64,000 nt of DNA from Luzula sylvatica (GCA_946800325.1 CAMPEJ010000002.1:1240001-1304000); one strand, 5' to 3'. Shown: positions 38,571 through 52,209, counted from the stretch's first letter. The notes: generated from the sequence alone by a model not told the origin. Program-made: numbers and translations.

Positions 38571-41500
38571 TTGGTAAAATGTTATGTGGTAAAAGATACG
38601 ATTCAAATGATCTCAAAATACATTATTTGAACTCCCCAAAGCATAAACAGATTGTTTTGAATCGAAAAACAAACTTTCTTAGTGTTTGTAAATTTTGGTG
38701 AAATGTTATGTGGTAAAAGATACGATTCAAATGATCTCAAAATACGTTATTTGAACTCCCCAAAGCATAAACAGATTGTTTTGAATCGAAAAACAAACTT
38801 TCTTAGTGTTTGTAAATTTTGGTGAAATGTTATGTGGTAAAAGATACGATTCAAATGATCTCAAAATACGTTATTTGAACTCCCCAAAGCATAAACAGAT
38901 TGTTTTGAATCGAAAAACAAACTTTCTTAGTGTTTGTAAATTTTGGTGAAATGTTATGTAGTAAAAGATACGATTGAAATGATCTCAAAATACGTCATTT
39001 GAACTCCCCAAAGCATAAACAGATTGTTTTGAATCGAAAAACAAACTTTCTTAGTGTTTGTAAATTTTGGTAAAATGTTATGTGGTAAAAGATACGATTC
39101 AAATGATCTCAAAATACGTTATTTGAACTCCCCAAAGCATAAACAGATTGTTTTGAATCGAAAAACAAACTTTCTTAGTGTTTGTAAATTTTGGTGAAAT
39201 GTTATGTCGTAAAAGATACGATTCAAATGATCTCAAAATACGTCATTTGAACTCCCCAAAGCATAAACATATTGTTTTGAATCGAAAAACAAACTTTCTT
39301 AGTGTTTGTAAATTTTGGTGAAATGTTATGTGGTAAAAGATACGATTCAAATGATCTCAAAATACGTTATTTGAACTCCCCAAAGCATAAACAGATTGTT
39401 TTGAATCGAAAAACAAACTTTCTTAGTGTTTGTAAATTTTGGTGAAATGTTATGTGGTAAAAGATACGATTCAAATGATCTCAAAATACGTTATTTGAAC
39501 TCCCCAAAGCATAAACAGATTGTTTTGAATCGAAAAACTAACTTTCTTAGTGTTTGTAAATTTTGGTGAAATGTTATGTAGTAAAAGATACGATTCAAAT
39601 GATCTCAAAATACGTCATTTGAACTCCCCAAAGCATAAACAGATTGTTTTGAATCGAAAAACAAACTTTCTTAGTGTTTGTAAATTTTGGTAAAATGTTA
39701 TGTGGTAAAAGATACGATTCAAATGATCTCAAAATACGTTATTTGAACTCCCCAAAGCATAAACAGATTGTTTTGAATCGAAAAACAAACTTTCTTAGTG
39801 TTTGTAAATTTTGGTGAAATGTTATGTCGTAAAAGATACGATTCAAATGATCTCAAAATACGTCATTTGAACTCCCCAAAGCATAAACAGATTGTTTTGA
39901 ATCGAAAAACAAACTTTCTTAGTGTTTGTAAATTTTGGTAAAATGTTATGTGGTAAGAGATACGATTCAAATGATCTCAAAATACGTTATTTGAACTCCC
40001 CAAAGCATAAACAGATTGTTTTGAATCGAAAAACAAACTGTCTTAGTGTTTGTAAATTTTGGTGAAATGTTATCAGGAAAAAGATACGATTCAAATGATC
40101 TCAAAATACGTTATTTGAACTCCCCAAAGCATAAACAAATTGTTTTGAATCGAAAAACAAATTTTCTTAGTGTTTGTAAATTTTGGTGAAATGTTATGTG
40201 GTAAAAGATACGATTCAAATGATCTCAAAATACGTTATTTGAACTCCCCAAAGCATAAACAGATTGTTTTTGAATCGAAAAACATACTTTCTTAGTGTTT
40301 GTAAATTTTGGTGAAATGTTATGTGGAAAAATATACGATTCAAATGATCTCAAAATACGTTATTTGAACTCCCCAAAGCATAAACGGATTGTTTTGAATC
40401 GAAAAACAAACTTTCTTAGTGTTTGTAAATTTTGGTGAAATGTTATGTCGTAAAAGATACGATTCAAATGATCTCAAAATACGTTATTTGAACTCCCCAA
40501 AGCATAAACATATTGTTTTGAATCGAAAAACAAACTGTCTTAGTGTTTGTAAATTTTGGTGAAATGTTATATGGAAAAAGATACGATTCAAATGATCTTA
40601 AAATATGTTATTTGAACTCCCCAAAGCATAAACAAATTGTTTTGAATCGAAAAACAAACTTTCTTAGTGTTTGTAAATTTTGGTGAAATGTTATGTGGTA
40701 AAAGATACGATTCAAATGATCTCAAAATACGTTATTTGAACTCCCCAAAGCATAAACAGATTGTTTTGAATCGAAAAACAAACTTTCGTAGTGTTTGTAA
40801 ATTTTGGTGAAATGTTATGTGGTAAAAGATACGATTCAAATGATCTCAAAATACGTTATTTGAACTCCCCAAAGCATAAACAAATTGTTTTGAATCGAAA
40901 AACAAACGTTCTGAGTGTTTGTAAATTTTGGTAAAATGTTATGTGGTAAAAGATACGATTCAAATGATCTCAAAATACATTATTTGAACTCCCCAAAGCA
41001 TAAACAGATTGTTTTGAATCGAAAAACAAACTTTCTTAGTGTTTGTAAATTTTGGTGAAATGTTATGTGGTAAAAAATACGATTCAAATGATCTCAAAAT
41101 ACGTTATTTGAACTCCCCAAAGCATAAACAGATTGTTTTGAATCGAAAAACAAACTTTCTTAGTGTTTGTAAATTTTGGTGAAATGTTATGTGGTAAAAG
41201 ATACGATTCAAATGATCTCAAAATACGTTATTTGAACTCCCCAAAGCATAAACAGATTGTTTTGAATCGAAAAACAAACTTTCTTAGTGTTTGTAAATTT
41301 TGGTGAAATGTTATGTAGTAAAAGATACGATTCAAATGATCTCAAAATACGTCATTTGAACTCCCCAAAGCATAAACAGATTGTTTTGAATCGAAAAACA
41401 AACTTTCTTAGTGTTTGTAAATTTTGGTAAAATGTTATGTGGTAAAAGATACGATTCAAATGATCTCAAAATACGTTATTTGAACTCCCCAAAGCATAAA

Positions 41501-42167
41501 CAGATTGTTTTGAATCGAAAAACAAACTTTCTTAGTGTTTGTAAATTTTGGTGAAATGTTATGTCGTAAAAGATACGATTCAAATGATCTCAAAATACGT
41601 CATTTGAACTCCCCAAAGCATAAACAGATTGTTTTGAATCGAAAAACAAACTTTCTTAGTGTTTGTAAATTTTGGTAAAATGTTATGTGGTAAAAAATAC
41701 GATTCAAATGATCTCAAAATACGTTATTTGAACTCCCCAAAGCATAAACAGATTGTTTTGAATCGAAAAACAAACTTTCTTAGTGTTTGTAAATTTTGGT
41801 GAAATGTTATGTAGTAAAAGATACGATTCAAATGATCTCAAAATACGTTATTTGAACTCCCCAAAGCATAAACAGATTGTTTTGAATCGAAAAACAAACT
41901 GTCTTAGTGTTTGTAAATTTTGGTGAAATGTTATCTGGAAAAAGATACGATTCAAATGATCTTAAAATACGTTATTTGAACTCCCCAAAGCATAAACAAA
42001 TTGTTTTGAATCGAAAAACAAATTTTCTTAGTGTTTGTAAATTTTGGTGAAATGTTATGTGGTAAAAGATACGATTCAAATGATCTCAAAATACGTTATT
42101 TGAACTCCCCAAAGCATAAACAGATTGTTTTGAATCGAAAAACATACTTTCTTAGTGTTTGTAAATT
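38571..42167 (+). repeat. Mixed block with repeated G-G-S2-V2-C units, 29 monomers
   Basis: 38571-40927 reads M2-G-G-S2-V2-C, then G-G-S2-V2-C-V2, then E-T-W-C2-F-K-Q. 40928-42167 reads M2-G-G-S2-V2-C-V2-S-E-T. The G-G-S2-V2-C run is therefore a 5-mer (620 bp), tandem at 38695-39314 and 39315-39934. M2 markers at 38621 and 40978 are 2357 bp (19 monomers + 1) apart. Private changes are frequent, for example 'atcaggaaa' near 40073 and 'acgttctgag' near 40906. One extra t occurs in the T monomer at 40183-40307. Confidence 0.8.
40183..40307 (+). repeat. 125-bp T monomer, extra t in the gtttt tract
   Basis: It reads 'attgtttttgaatcg' where other copies have four t. It is a singleton: no other monomer shares it, so it arose after the local block duplications or was not copied. 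Confidence 0.8.
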
Positions 42168-43903
42168 TTGGTGAAATGTTATGTGGAAAAATATACGATT
42201 CAAATGATCTCAAAATACGTTATTTGAACTCCCCAAAGCATAAACGGATTGTTTTGAATCGAAAAACAAACTTTCTTAGTGTTTGTAAATTTTGGTGAAA
42301 TGTTATGTCGTAAAAGATACGATTCAAATGATCTCAAAATACGTTATTTGAACTCCCCAAAGCATAAACAGATTGTTTTGAATCGAAAAACAAACTGTCT
42401 TAGTGTTTGTAAATTTTGGTGAAATGTTATATGGAAAAAGATACGATTCAAATGATCTCAAAATACGTTATTTGAACTCCCCAAAGCATAAACAAATTGT
42501 TTTGAATCGAAAAACAAACTTTCTTAGTGTTTGTAAATTTTGGTGAAGTGTTATGTGGTAAAAGATACGATTCAAATGATCTCAAAATACGTTATTTGAA
42601 CTCCCCAAAGCATAAACAGATTGTTTTGAATCGAAAAACAAACTTTCGTAGTGTTTGTAAATTTTGGTGAAATGTTATGTAGTAAAAGATACGATTCAAA
42701 TGATCTCAAAATACGTTATTTGAACTCCCCAAAGCATAAACAAATTGTTTTGAATCGAAAAACAAACTTTCTTAGTGTTTGTAAATTTTGGTAAAATGTT
42801 ATGTGGTAAAAGATACGATTCAAATGATCTCAAAATACATTATTTGAACTCCCCAAAGCATAAACAGATTGTTTTGAATCGAAAAACAAACTTTCTTAGT
42901 GTTTGTAAATTTTGGTGAAATGTTATGTGGTAAAAGATACGATTCAAATGATCTCAAAATATGTTATTTGAACTCCCCAAAGCATAAACAGATTGTTTTG
43001 AATCGAAAAACAAACTTTCTTAGTGTTTGTAAATTTTGGTGAAATGTTATGTGGTAAAAGATACGATTCAAATGATCTCAAAATACGTTATTTGAACTCC
43101 CCAAAGCATAAACAGATTGTTTTGAATCGAAAAACAAACTTTCTTAGTGTTTGTAAATTTTGGTGAAATGTTATGTAGTAAAAGATACGATTCAAATGAT
43201 CTCAAAATACGTCATTTGAACTCCCCAAAGCATAAACAGATTGTTTTGAATCGAAAAACAAACTTTCTTAGTGTTTGTAAATTTTGGTAAAATGTTATGT
43301 GGTAAAAGATACGATTCAAATGATCTCAAAATACGTTATTTGAACTCCCCAAAGCATAAACAGATTGTTTTGAATCGAAAAACAAACTTTCTTAGTGTTT
43401 GAAAATTTTGGTGAAATGTTACGTGGTAAAAGATACGATTCAAATGATCTCAAAATACGTTATTTGAACTCCCCAAAGCACAAACAGATTGTTTTGAATC
43501 GAAAAACAAACTTTCTTAGTGTTTGTAAATTTTGGTGAAATGTTATGTCGTAAAAGATACGATTCAAATGATCTCAAAATACGTCATTTGAACTCCCCAA
43601 AGCATAAACAGATTGTTTTGAATCGAAAAACAAACTTTCTTAGTGTTTGTAAATTTTGGTAAAATGTTATGTGGTAAAAGATACGATTCAAATGATCTCA
43701 AAATACGTTATTTGAACTCCCCAAAGCATAAACAGATTGTTTTGAATCGAAAAACAAACTTTCTTAGTGTTTGTAAATTTTGGTGAAATGTTATGTAGTA
43801 AAAGATACGATTCAAATGATCTCAAAATACGTTATTTGAACTCCCCAAAGCATAAACAGATTGTTTTGAATCGAAAAACATACTTTCTTAGTGTTTGTAA
43901 ATT
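42168..43903 (+). repeat. 14-mer HOR copy 1 (1736 bp)
   Basis: The order is W-C2-F-K-Q-M2-G-G-S2-V2-G-C-V2-S. Tags repeated exactly 1736 bp later are 'gaagtgttatg' in K (42545, 44281), 'gttacgtgg' in the G before C (acgtgg at 43421, 45157) and 'aagcacaaac' in the same G. The final S carries catac, which copy 2 lacks. Confidence 0.92.
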
Positions 43904-45639
43904 TTGGTGAAATGTTATGTGGAAAAATATACGATTCAAATGATCTCAAAATACGTTATTTGAACTCCCCAAAGCATAAACGGATTGTTTTGAATCGAAA
44001 AACAAACTTTCTTAGTGTTTGTAAATTTTGGTGAAATGTTATGTCGTAAAAGATACGATTCAAATGATCTCAAAATACGTTATTTGAACTCCCCAAAGCA
44101 TAAACAGATTGTTTTGAATCGAAAAACAAACTGTCTTAGTGTTTGTAAATTTTGGTGAAATGTTATATGGAAAAAGATACGATTCAAATGATCTCAAAAT
44201 ACGTTATTTGAACTCCCCAAAGCATAAACAAATTGTTTTGAATCGAAAAACAAACTTTCTTAGTGTTTGTAAATTTTGGTGAAGTGTTATGTGGTAAAAG
44301 ATACGATTCAAATGATCTCAAAATACGTTATTTGAACTCCCCAAAGCATAAACAGATTGTTTTGAATCGAAAAACAAACTTTCGTAGTGTTTGTAAATTT
44401 TGGTGAAATGTTATGTAGTAAAAGATACGATTCAAATGATCTCAAAATACGTTATTTGAACTCCCCAAAGCATAAACAAATTGTTTTGAATCGAAAAACA
44501 AACTTTCTTAGTGTTTGTAAATTTTGGTAAAATGTTATGTGGTAAAAGATACGATTCAAATGATCTCAAAATACATTATTTGAACTCCCCAAAGCATAAA
44601 CAGATTGTTTTGAATCGAAAAACAAACTTTCTTAGTGTTTGTAAATTTTGGTGAAATGTTATGTGGTAAAAGATACGATTCAAATGATCTCAAAATATGT
44701 TATTTGAACTCCCCAAAGCATAAACAGATTGTTTTGAATCGAAAAACAAACTTTCTTAGTGTTTGTAAATTTTGGTGAAATGTTATGTGGTAAAAGATAC
44801 GATTCAAATGATCTCAAAATACGTTATTTGAACTCCCCAAAGCATAAACAGATTGTTTTGAATCGAAAAACAAACTTTCTTAGTGTTTGTAAATTTTGGT
44901 GAAATGTTATGTAGTAAAAGATACGATTCAAATGATCTCAAAATACGTCATTTGAACTCCCCAAAGCATAAACAGATTGTTTTGAATCGAAAAACAAACT
45001 TTCTTAGTGTTTGTAAATTTTGGTAAAATGTTATGTGGTAAAAGATACGATTCAAATGATCTCAAAATACGTTATTTGAACTCCCCAAAGCATAAACAGA
45101 TTGTTTTGAATCGAAAAACAAACTTTCTTAGTGTTTGAAAATTTTGGTGAAATGTTACGTGGTAAAAGATACGATTCAAATGATCTCAAAATACGTTATT
45201 TGAACTCCCCAAAGCACAAACAGATTGTTTTGAATCGAAAAACAAACTTTCTTAGTGTTTGTAAATTTTGGTGAAATGTTATGTCGTAAAAGATACGATT
45301 CAAATGATCTCAAAATACGTCATTTGAACTCCCCAAAGCATAAACAGATTGTTTTGAATCGAAAAACAAACTTTCTTAGTGTTTGTAAATTTTGGTAAAA
45401 TGTTATGTGGTAAAAGATACGATTCAAATGATCTCAAAATACGTTATTTGAACTCCCCAAAGCATAAACAGATTGTTTTGAATCGAAAAACAAACTTTCT
45501 TAGTGTTTGTAAATTTTGGTGAAATGTTATGTAGTAAAAGATACGATTCAAATGATCTCAAAATACGTTATTTGAACTCCCCAAAGCATAAACAGATTGT
45601 TTTGAATCGAAAAACAAACTGTCTTAGTGTTTGTAAATT
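43904..45639 (+). repeat. 14-mer HOR copy 2 (1736 bp)
   Basis: It has the same order and the same three tags as 42168-43903. The last monomer differs: S here has 'ctgtctt', where copy 1 has 'catactttctt'. The catac in copy 1's last monomer, followed directly by W, matches the usual T-to-W junction, so that monomer is probably an S/T recombinant at the duplication joint. Confidence 0.92.
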
Positions 45640-47499
45640 TTGGTGAAATGTTATATGGAAAAAGATACGATTCAAATGATCTCAAAATACGTTATTTGAA
45701 CTCCCCAAAGCATAAACGGATTGTTTTGAATCGAAAAACAAACTTTCTTAGTGTTTGTAAATTTTGGTGAAATGTTATATGGAAAAAGATACGATTCAAA
45801 TGATCTCAAAATACGTTATTTGAACTCCCCAAAGCATAAACAAATTGTTTTGAATCGAAAAACAAACTTTCTTAGTGTTTGTAAATTTTGGTGAAATGTT
45901 ATGTGGTAAAAGATACGATTCGAATGATCTAAAAATATGTTATTTGAACTCCCCAAAGCATAAACAAATTGTTTTGAATCGAAAAACAAACTGTCTTAGT
46001 GTTTGTAAATTTTGGTGAAATGTTATATAGAAAAAGATACGATTCAAATGATCTCAAAATACGTTATTTGAACTCCCCAAAGCATAAACGGATTGTTTTG
46101 AATCGAAAAACAAACTTTCTTAGTATTTGTAAATTTTGGTGAAATGTTATGTGGTAAAAGATACGATTCAAATGATCTCAAAATACGTTATTTGAACTCC
46201 CCAAAGCATAAACAGATTGTTTTGAATCGAAAAACAAACTGTCTTAGTGTTTGTAAATTTTGGTGAAATGTTATATGGAAAAAGATACGATTCAAATGAT
46301 CTCAAAATACGTTATTTGAACTCCCCAAAGCATAAACAAATTGTTTTGAATCGAAAAACAAACTTTCTTAGTGTTTGTAAATTTTGGTGAAATGTTATGT
46401 GGTAAAAGATACGATTCAAATGATCTCAAAATACGTTATTTGAACTCCCCAAAGCATAATCAGATTGTTTTGAATCGAAAAACAAACTTTCGTAGTGTTT
46501 GTAAATTTTGGTGAAATGTTATGTGGTAAAAGATACGATTCAAATGATATCAAAATACGTTATTTGAACTCCCCAAAGCATAAACAAATTGTTTTGAATC
46601 GAAAAACAAACTTTCTTAGTGTTTGTAAATTTTGGTAAAATGTTATGTGGTAAAAGATACGATTCAAATGATCTCAAAATACATTATTTCAACTCCCCAA
46701 AGCATAAACAGATTGTTTTGAATCGAAAAACAAACTTTCTTAGTGTTTGTAAATTTTGGTGAAATGTTATGTGGTAAAAGATACGATCCAAATGATCTCA
46801 AAATACGTTATTTGAACTCCCCAAAGCATAAACAGATTGTTTTGAATCGAAAAACAAACTTTCTTAGTGTTTGTAAATTTTGCTGAAATGTTATGTGGTA
46901 AAAGATACGATTCAAATGATCTCAAAATACGTTATTTGAACTCCCCAAAGCATAAACAGATTGTTTTGAATCGAAAAACAAACTTTCTTAGTGTTTGTAA
47001 ATTTTGGTTAAATGTTATGTAGTAAAAGATACGATTCAAATGATCTCAAAATACGTCATTTGAACTCCCCAAAGCATAAACAGATTGTTTTGAATCGAAA
47101 AACAAACTTTCTTAGTGTTTGTAAATTTTGGTAAAATGTTATGTGGTAAAAGATACGATTCAAATGATCTCAAAATACGTTATTTGAACTCCCCAAAGCA
47201 TAAACAGATTGTTTTGAATCGAAAAACAAACTTTCTTAGTGTTTGAAAATTTTGGTGAAATGTTATGTGGTAAAAGATACGATTCAAATGATCTCAAAAT
47301 ACGTTATTTGAACTCCCCAAAGCATAAACAGATTGTTTTGAATCGAAAAACAAACTTTCTTAGTGTTTGTAAATTTTGGTGAAATGTTATGTCGTAAAAG
47401 ATACGATTCAAATGATCTCAAAATACGTCATTTGAACTCCCCAAAGCATAAACAGATTGTTTTGAATCGAAAAACAAACTTTCTTAGTGTTTGTAAATT
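45640..47499 (+). repeat. Mixed 15-monomer block between the two 14-mer doublets
   Basis: The order is F-F-R-F-G-F-K-Q, then M-P-G-S2-V2-G-C. Its first part resembles the window's lead-in (F, F, R, F with 'acggatt'), and its second part is the M-P-G-S2-V2-G-C segment known from 16369, 31626 and 34478. Private changes include 'ttatatag' near 46026, 'tagtatttg' near 46122, 'gcataatcag' near 46456, 'gatatcaaa' near 46546, 'tttgctgaaat' near 46880 and 'ggttaaat' near 47007. No gene is present. Confidence 0.82.
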
Positions 47500-47622
47500 T
47501 TGGTAAAATGTTATGTGGTAAAAGATACGATTCAAATGATCTCAAAATACGTTATTTGAACTCCCCAAAGCATAAACAGATTGTTTTGAATCGAAAGCAA
47601 ACTTTCTTAGTGTTTGTAAATT
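47500..47622 (+). repeat. 123-bp V2 monomer, cgaaagcaaac deletion, copy 1
   Basis: One base is lost from the a-tract and an adjacent a>g gives 'gaatcgaaagcaaac'. The monomer is 41 codons long, so frame is kept across it and a short chance reading frame (47487-47753) results. Confidence 0.9.
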
Positions 47623-49234
47623 TTGGTGAAATGTTATGTAGTAAAAGATACGATTCAAATGATCTCAAAATACGTTATTTGAACTCCCCAAAGCATAAAC
47701 AGATTGTTTTGAATCGAAAAACAAACTGTCTTAGTGTTTGTAAATTTTGGTGAAATGTTATATGGAAAAAGATACGATTCAAATGATCTCAAAATACGTT
47801 ATTTGAACTCCCCAAAGCATATACAAATTGTTTTGAATCGAAAAACAAACTTTCTTAGTGTTTGTAAATTTTGGTGAAATGTTATGTGGTAAAAGATACG
47901 ATTCAAATGATCTCAAAATACGTTATTTGAACTCCCCAAAGCATAAACAGATTGTTTTGAATCGAAAAACAAACTTTCGTAGTGTTTGTAAATTTTGGTG
48001 AAATGTTATGTGGTAAAAGATACGATTCAAATGATCTCGAAATACGTTATTTGAACTCCCCAAAGCATAAACAAATTGTTTTGAATCGAAAAACAAACTT
48101 TCTTAGTGTTTGTAAATTTTGGTAAAATGTTATGTGGTAAAAGATACGATTCAAATGATCTCAAAATACATTATTTGAACTCCCCAAAGCATAAACAGAT
48201 TGTTTTGAATCGAAAAACAAACTTTCTTAGTGTTTGTAAATTTTGGTGAAATGTTATGTGGTAAAAGATACGATTCAAATGATCTCAAAATACGTTATTT
48301 GAACTCCCCAAAGCATAAACAGATTGTTTTGAATCGAAAAACAAACTTTCTTAGTGTTTGTAAATTTTGGTGAAATGTTATGTGGTAAAAGATACGATTC
48401 AAATGATCTCAAAATACGTTATTTGAACTCCCCAAAGCATAAACAGATTGTTTTGAATCGAAAAACAAACTTTCTTAGTGTTTGTAAATTTTGGTGAAAT
48501 GTTATGTAGTAAAAGATACGATTCAAATGATCTCAAAATACGTCATTTGAACTCCCCAAAGCATAAACAGATTGTTTTGAATCGAAAAACAAACTTTCTT
48601 AGTGTTTGTAAATTTTGGTAAAATGTTATGTGGTAAAAGATACGATTCAAATGATCTCAAAATACGTTATTTGAACTCCCCAAAGCATAAACAGATTGTT
48701 TTGAATCGAAAAACAAACTTTCTTAGTGTTTGTAAATTTTGGTGAAATGTTATGTGGTAAAATATACGATTCAAATGATCTCAAAATACGTTATTTGAAC
48801 TCCCGAAAGCATAAACAGATTGTTTTGAATCGAAAAACAAACTTTCTTAGTGTTTGTAAATTTTGGTGAAATGTTATGTGGTAAAAGATACGATTCAAAT
48901 GATCTCAAAATACGTTATTTGAACTCCCCAAAGCATAAACAGATTGTTTTGAATCGAAAAACAAACTTTCTTAGTGTTTGTAAATTTTGGTGAAATGTTA
49001 TGTCGTAAAAGATACGATTCAAATGATCTCAAAATACGTTATTTGAACTCCCCAAAGCATAAACAGATTGTTTTGAATCGAAAAACAAACTTTCTTAGTG
49101 TTTGTAAATTTTGGTGAAATGTTATGTAGTAAAAGATACGATTCAAATGATCTCAAAATACGTCATTTGAACTCCCCAAAGCATAAACAGATTGTTTTGA
49201 ATCGAAAAACAAACTTTCTTAGTGTTTGTAAATT
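47500..49234 (+). repeat. 14-mer HOR copy 1 with a 123-bp monomer (1735 bp)
   Basis: The order is V2-S-F-K-Q-M2-G-G-S2-V2-X-G-C2-S2. The first monomer (47500-47622) is 123 bp: 'cgaaagcaaac' replaces 'cgaaaaacaaac', one base lost plus a>g. Tags repeated 1735 bp later are cgaaag (47592, 49327), 'gatctcgaaat' in Q (ctcg at 48036, 49771), 'catatacaaatt' in F and 'cccgaaagc' in X. Confidence 0.92.
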
Positions 49235-49357
49235 TTGGTAAAATGTTATGTGGTAAAAGATACGATTCAAATGATCTCAAAATACGTTATTTGAACTCCC
49301 CAAAGCATAAACAGATTGTTTTGAATCGAAAGCAAACTTTCTTAGTGTTTGTAAATT
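49235..49357 (+). repeat. 123-bp V2 monomer, cgaaagcaaac deletion, copy 2
   Basis: It has the same deletion as 47500-47622, 1735 bp downstream. The open frame across it (49222-49488) has the same 88-residue translation as at 47487-47753, as expected from duplication rather than selection. Confidence 0.9.
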
Positions 49358-50969
49358 TTGGTGAAATGTTATGTAGTAAAAGATACGATTCAAATGATCT
49401 CAAAATACGTTATTTGAACTCCCCAAAGCATAAACAGATTGTTTTGAATCGAAAAACAAACTGTCTTAGTGTTTGTAAATTTTGGTGAAATATTATATGG
49501 AAAAAGATACGATTCAAATGATCTCAAAATACGTTATTTGAACTCCCCAAAGCATATACAAATTGTTTTGAATCGAAAAACAAACTTTCTTAGTGTTTGT
49601 AAATTTTGGTGAAATGTTATGTGGTAAAAGATACGATTCAAATGATCTCAAAATACGTTATTTGAACTCCCCAAAGCACAAACAGATTGTTTTGAATCAA
49701 AAAACAAACTTTCGTAGTGTTTGTAAATTTTGGTGAAATGTTATGTGGTAAAAGATACGATTCAAATGATCTCGAAATACGTTATTTGAACTCCCCAAAG
49801 CATAAACAAATTGTTTTGAATCGAAAAACAAACTTTCTTAGTGTTTGTAAATTTTGGTAAAATGTTATGTGGTAAAAGATACGATTCAAATGATCTCAAA
49901 ATACATTATTTGAACTCCCCAAAGTATAAACAGATTGTTTTGAATCGAAAAACAAACTTTCTTAGTGTTTGTAAATTTTGGTGAAATGTTATGTGGTAAA
50001 AGATACGATTCAAATGATCTCAAAATACGTTATTTGAACTCCCCAAAGCATAAACAGATTGTTTTGAATCGAAAAACAAACTTTCTTAGTGTTTGTAAAT
50101 TTTGGTGAAATGTTATGTGGTAAAAGATACGATTCAAATGATCTCAAAATACGTTATTTGAACTCCCCAAAGCATAAACAGATTGTTTTGAATCGAAAAA
50201 CAAACTTTCTTAGTGTTTGTAAATTTTGGTGAAATGTTATGTAGTAAAAGATACGATTCAAATGATCTCAAAATACGTCATTTGAACTCCCCAAAGCATA
50301 AACAGATTGTTTTGAATCGAAAAACAAACTTTCTTAGTGTTTGTAAATTTTGGTAAAATGTTATGTGGTAAAAGATACGATTCAAATGATCTCAAAATAC
50401 GTTATTTGAACTCCCCAAAGCATAAACAGATTGTTTTGAATCGAAAAACAAACTTTCTTAGTGTTTGTAAATTTTGGTGAAATGTTATGTGGTAAAATAT
50501 ACGATTCAAATGATCTCAAAATACGTTATTTGAACTCCCGAAAGCATAAACAGATTGTTTTGAATCGAAAAACAAACTTTCTTAGTGTTTGTAAATTTTG
50601 GTGAAATGTTATGTGGTAAAAGATACGATTCAAATGATCTCAAAATACGTTATTTGAACTCCCCAAAGCATAAACAGATTGTTTTGAATCGAAAAACAAA
50701 CTTTCTTAGTGTTTGTAAATTTTGGTGAAATGTTATGTCGTAAAAGATACGATTCAAATGATCTCAAAATACGTTATTTGAACTCCCCAAAGCATAAACA
50801 GATTGTTTTGAATCGAAAAACAAACTTTCTTAGTGTTTGTAAATTTTGGTGAAATGTTATGTAGTAAAAGATACGATTCAAATGATCTCAAAATACGTCA
50901 TTTGAACTCCCCAAAGCATAAACAGATTGTTTTGAATCGAAAAACAAACTTTCTTAGTGTTTGTAAATT
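49235..50969 (+). repeat. 14-mer HOR copy 2 with a 123-bp monomer (1735 bp)
   Basis: This is an exact positional repeat of 47500-49234, including the 123-bp first monomer (49235-49357). Private differences are 'gaaatattat' at the start of F, 'agcacaaac' plus 'gaatcaaaaaac' in K, and 'aagtataaac' in M2. The last two are passed on to the next partial copy at 51218-51589, which fixes the order of descent. Confidence 0.92.
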
Positions 50970-52209
50970 TTGGTAAAATGTTATGTGGTAAAAGATACGA
51001 TTCAAATGATCTCAAAATACGTTATTTGAACTCCCCAAAGCATAAACAGATTGTTTTGAATCGAAAAACAAACTTTCTTAGTGTTTGAAAATTTTGGTGA
51101 AATGTTATGTGGTAAAAGATACGATTCAAATGATCTCAAAATACGTTATTTGAACTCCCGAAAGCATAAACAGATTGTTTTGAATCGAAAAACAAACTTT
51201 CTTAGTGTTTGTAAATTTTGGTGAAATGTTATGTGGTAAAAGATACGATTCAAATGATCTCAAAATACGTTATTTGAACTCCCCAAAGCATAAACAGATT
51301 GTTTTGAATCAAAAAACAAACTTTTGTAGTGTTTGTAAATTTTGGTGAAATGTTATGTGGTAAAAGATACGATTCAAATGATCTCGAAATACGTTATTTG
51401 AACTCCCCAAAGCATAAACAAATTGTTTTGAATCGAAAAACAAACTTTCTTAGTGTTTGTAAATTTTGGTAAAATGTTATGTGGTAAAAGATACGATTCA
51501 AATGATCTCAAAATACATTATTTGAACTCCCCAAAGTATAAACAGATTGTTTTGAATCGAAAAACAAATTTTCTTAGTGTTTGTAAATTTTGGTGAAATG
51601 TTATGTGGTAAAAGATACGATTCAAATGATCTCAAAATACGTTATTTGAACTCCCCAAAGCATAAACAGATTGTTTTGAATCGAAAAACAAACTTTCTTA
51701 GTGTTTGTAAATTTTGGTGAAATGTTATGTGGTAAAAGATACGATTCAAATGATCTCAAAATACGTTATTTGAACTCCCCAAAGCATAAACAGATTGTTT
51801 TGAATCGAAAAACAAACTTTCTTAGTGTTTGTAAATTTTGGTGAAATGTTATGTAGTAAAAGATACGATTCAAATGATCTCAAAATACGTCATTTGAACT
51901 CCCCAAAGCATAAACAGATTGTTTTGAATCGAAAAACAAACTTTCTTAGTGTTTGTAAATTTTGGTAAAATGTTATGTGGTAAAAGATACGATTCAAATG
52001 ATCTCAAAATACGTTATTTGAACTCCCCAAAGCATAAACAGATTGTTTTGAATCGAAAAACAAACTTTCTTAGTGTTTGTAAATTTTGGTGAAATGTTAT
52101 GTGGTAAAAGATACGATTCAAATGATCTCAAAATACGTTATTTGAACTCCCCAAAGCATAAACAAATTGTTTTGAATCGAAAAACAAACTTTCTTAGTGT
52201 TTGTAAATT
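50970..52209 (+). repeat. Partial third copy of the 47.5-51 kb family, 10 monomers
   Basis: The order is V2-X-K-Q-M2-G-G-S2-V2-Q. The K, Q and M2 monomers share 'gaatcaaaaaac', 'gatctcgaaat' (51383) and 'aagtataaac' with 49606-49977 at 1612 bp, so this is a 13-monomer step where the previous one was 14. V2 ends with tttgaaaa, and X has 'gatac' in place of 'tatac'. S and F are missing between V2 and K. Confidence 0.82.

Noticed and set aside
47487..47753. 88-codon plus-strand open reading frame
   Set aside because: It exists only because the monomer at 47500-47622 lost one base and so keeps frame. It begins and ends inside satellite units, and the peptide is the repeat translated twice.
49222..49488. 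Second 88-codon open reading frame with an identical translation
   Set aside because: It is the 1735-bp duplicate of the frame at 47487-47753. Identity reflects recent HOR duplication, not protein conservation.
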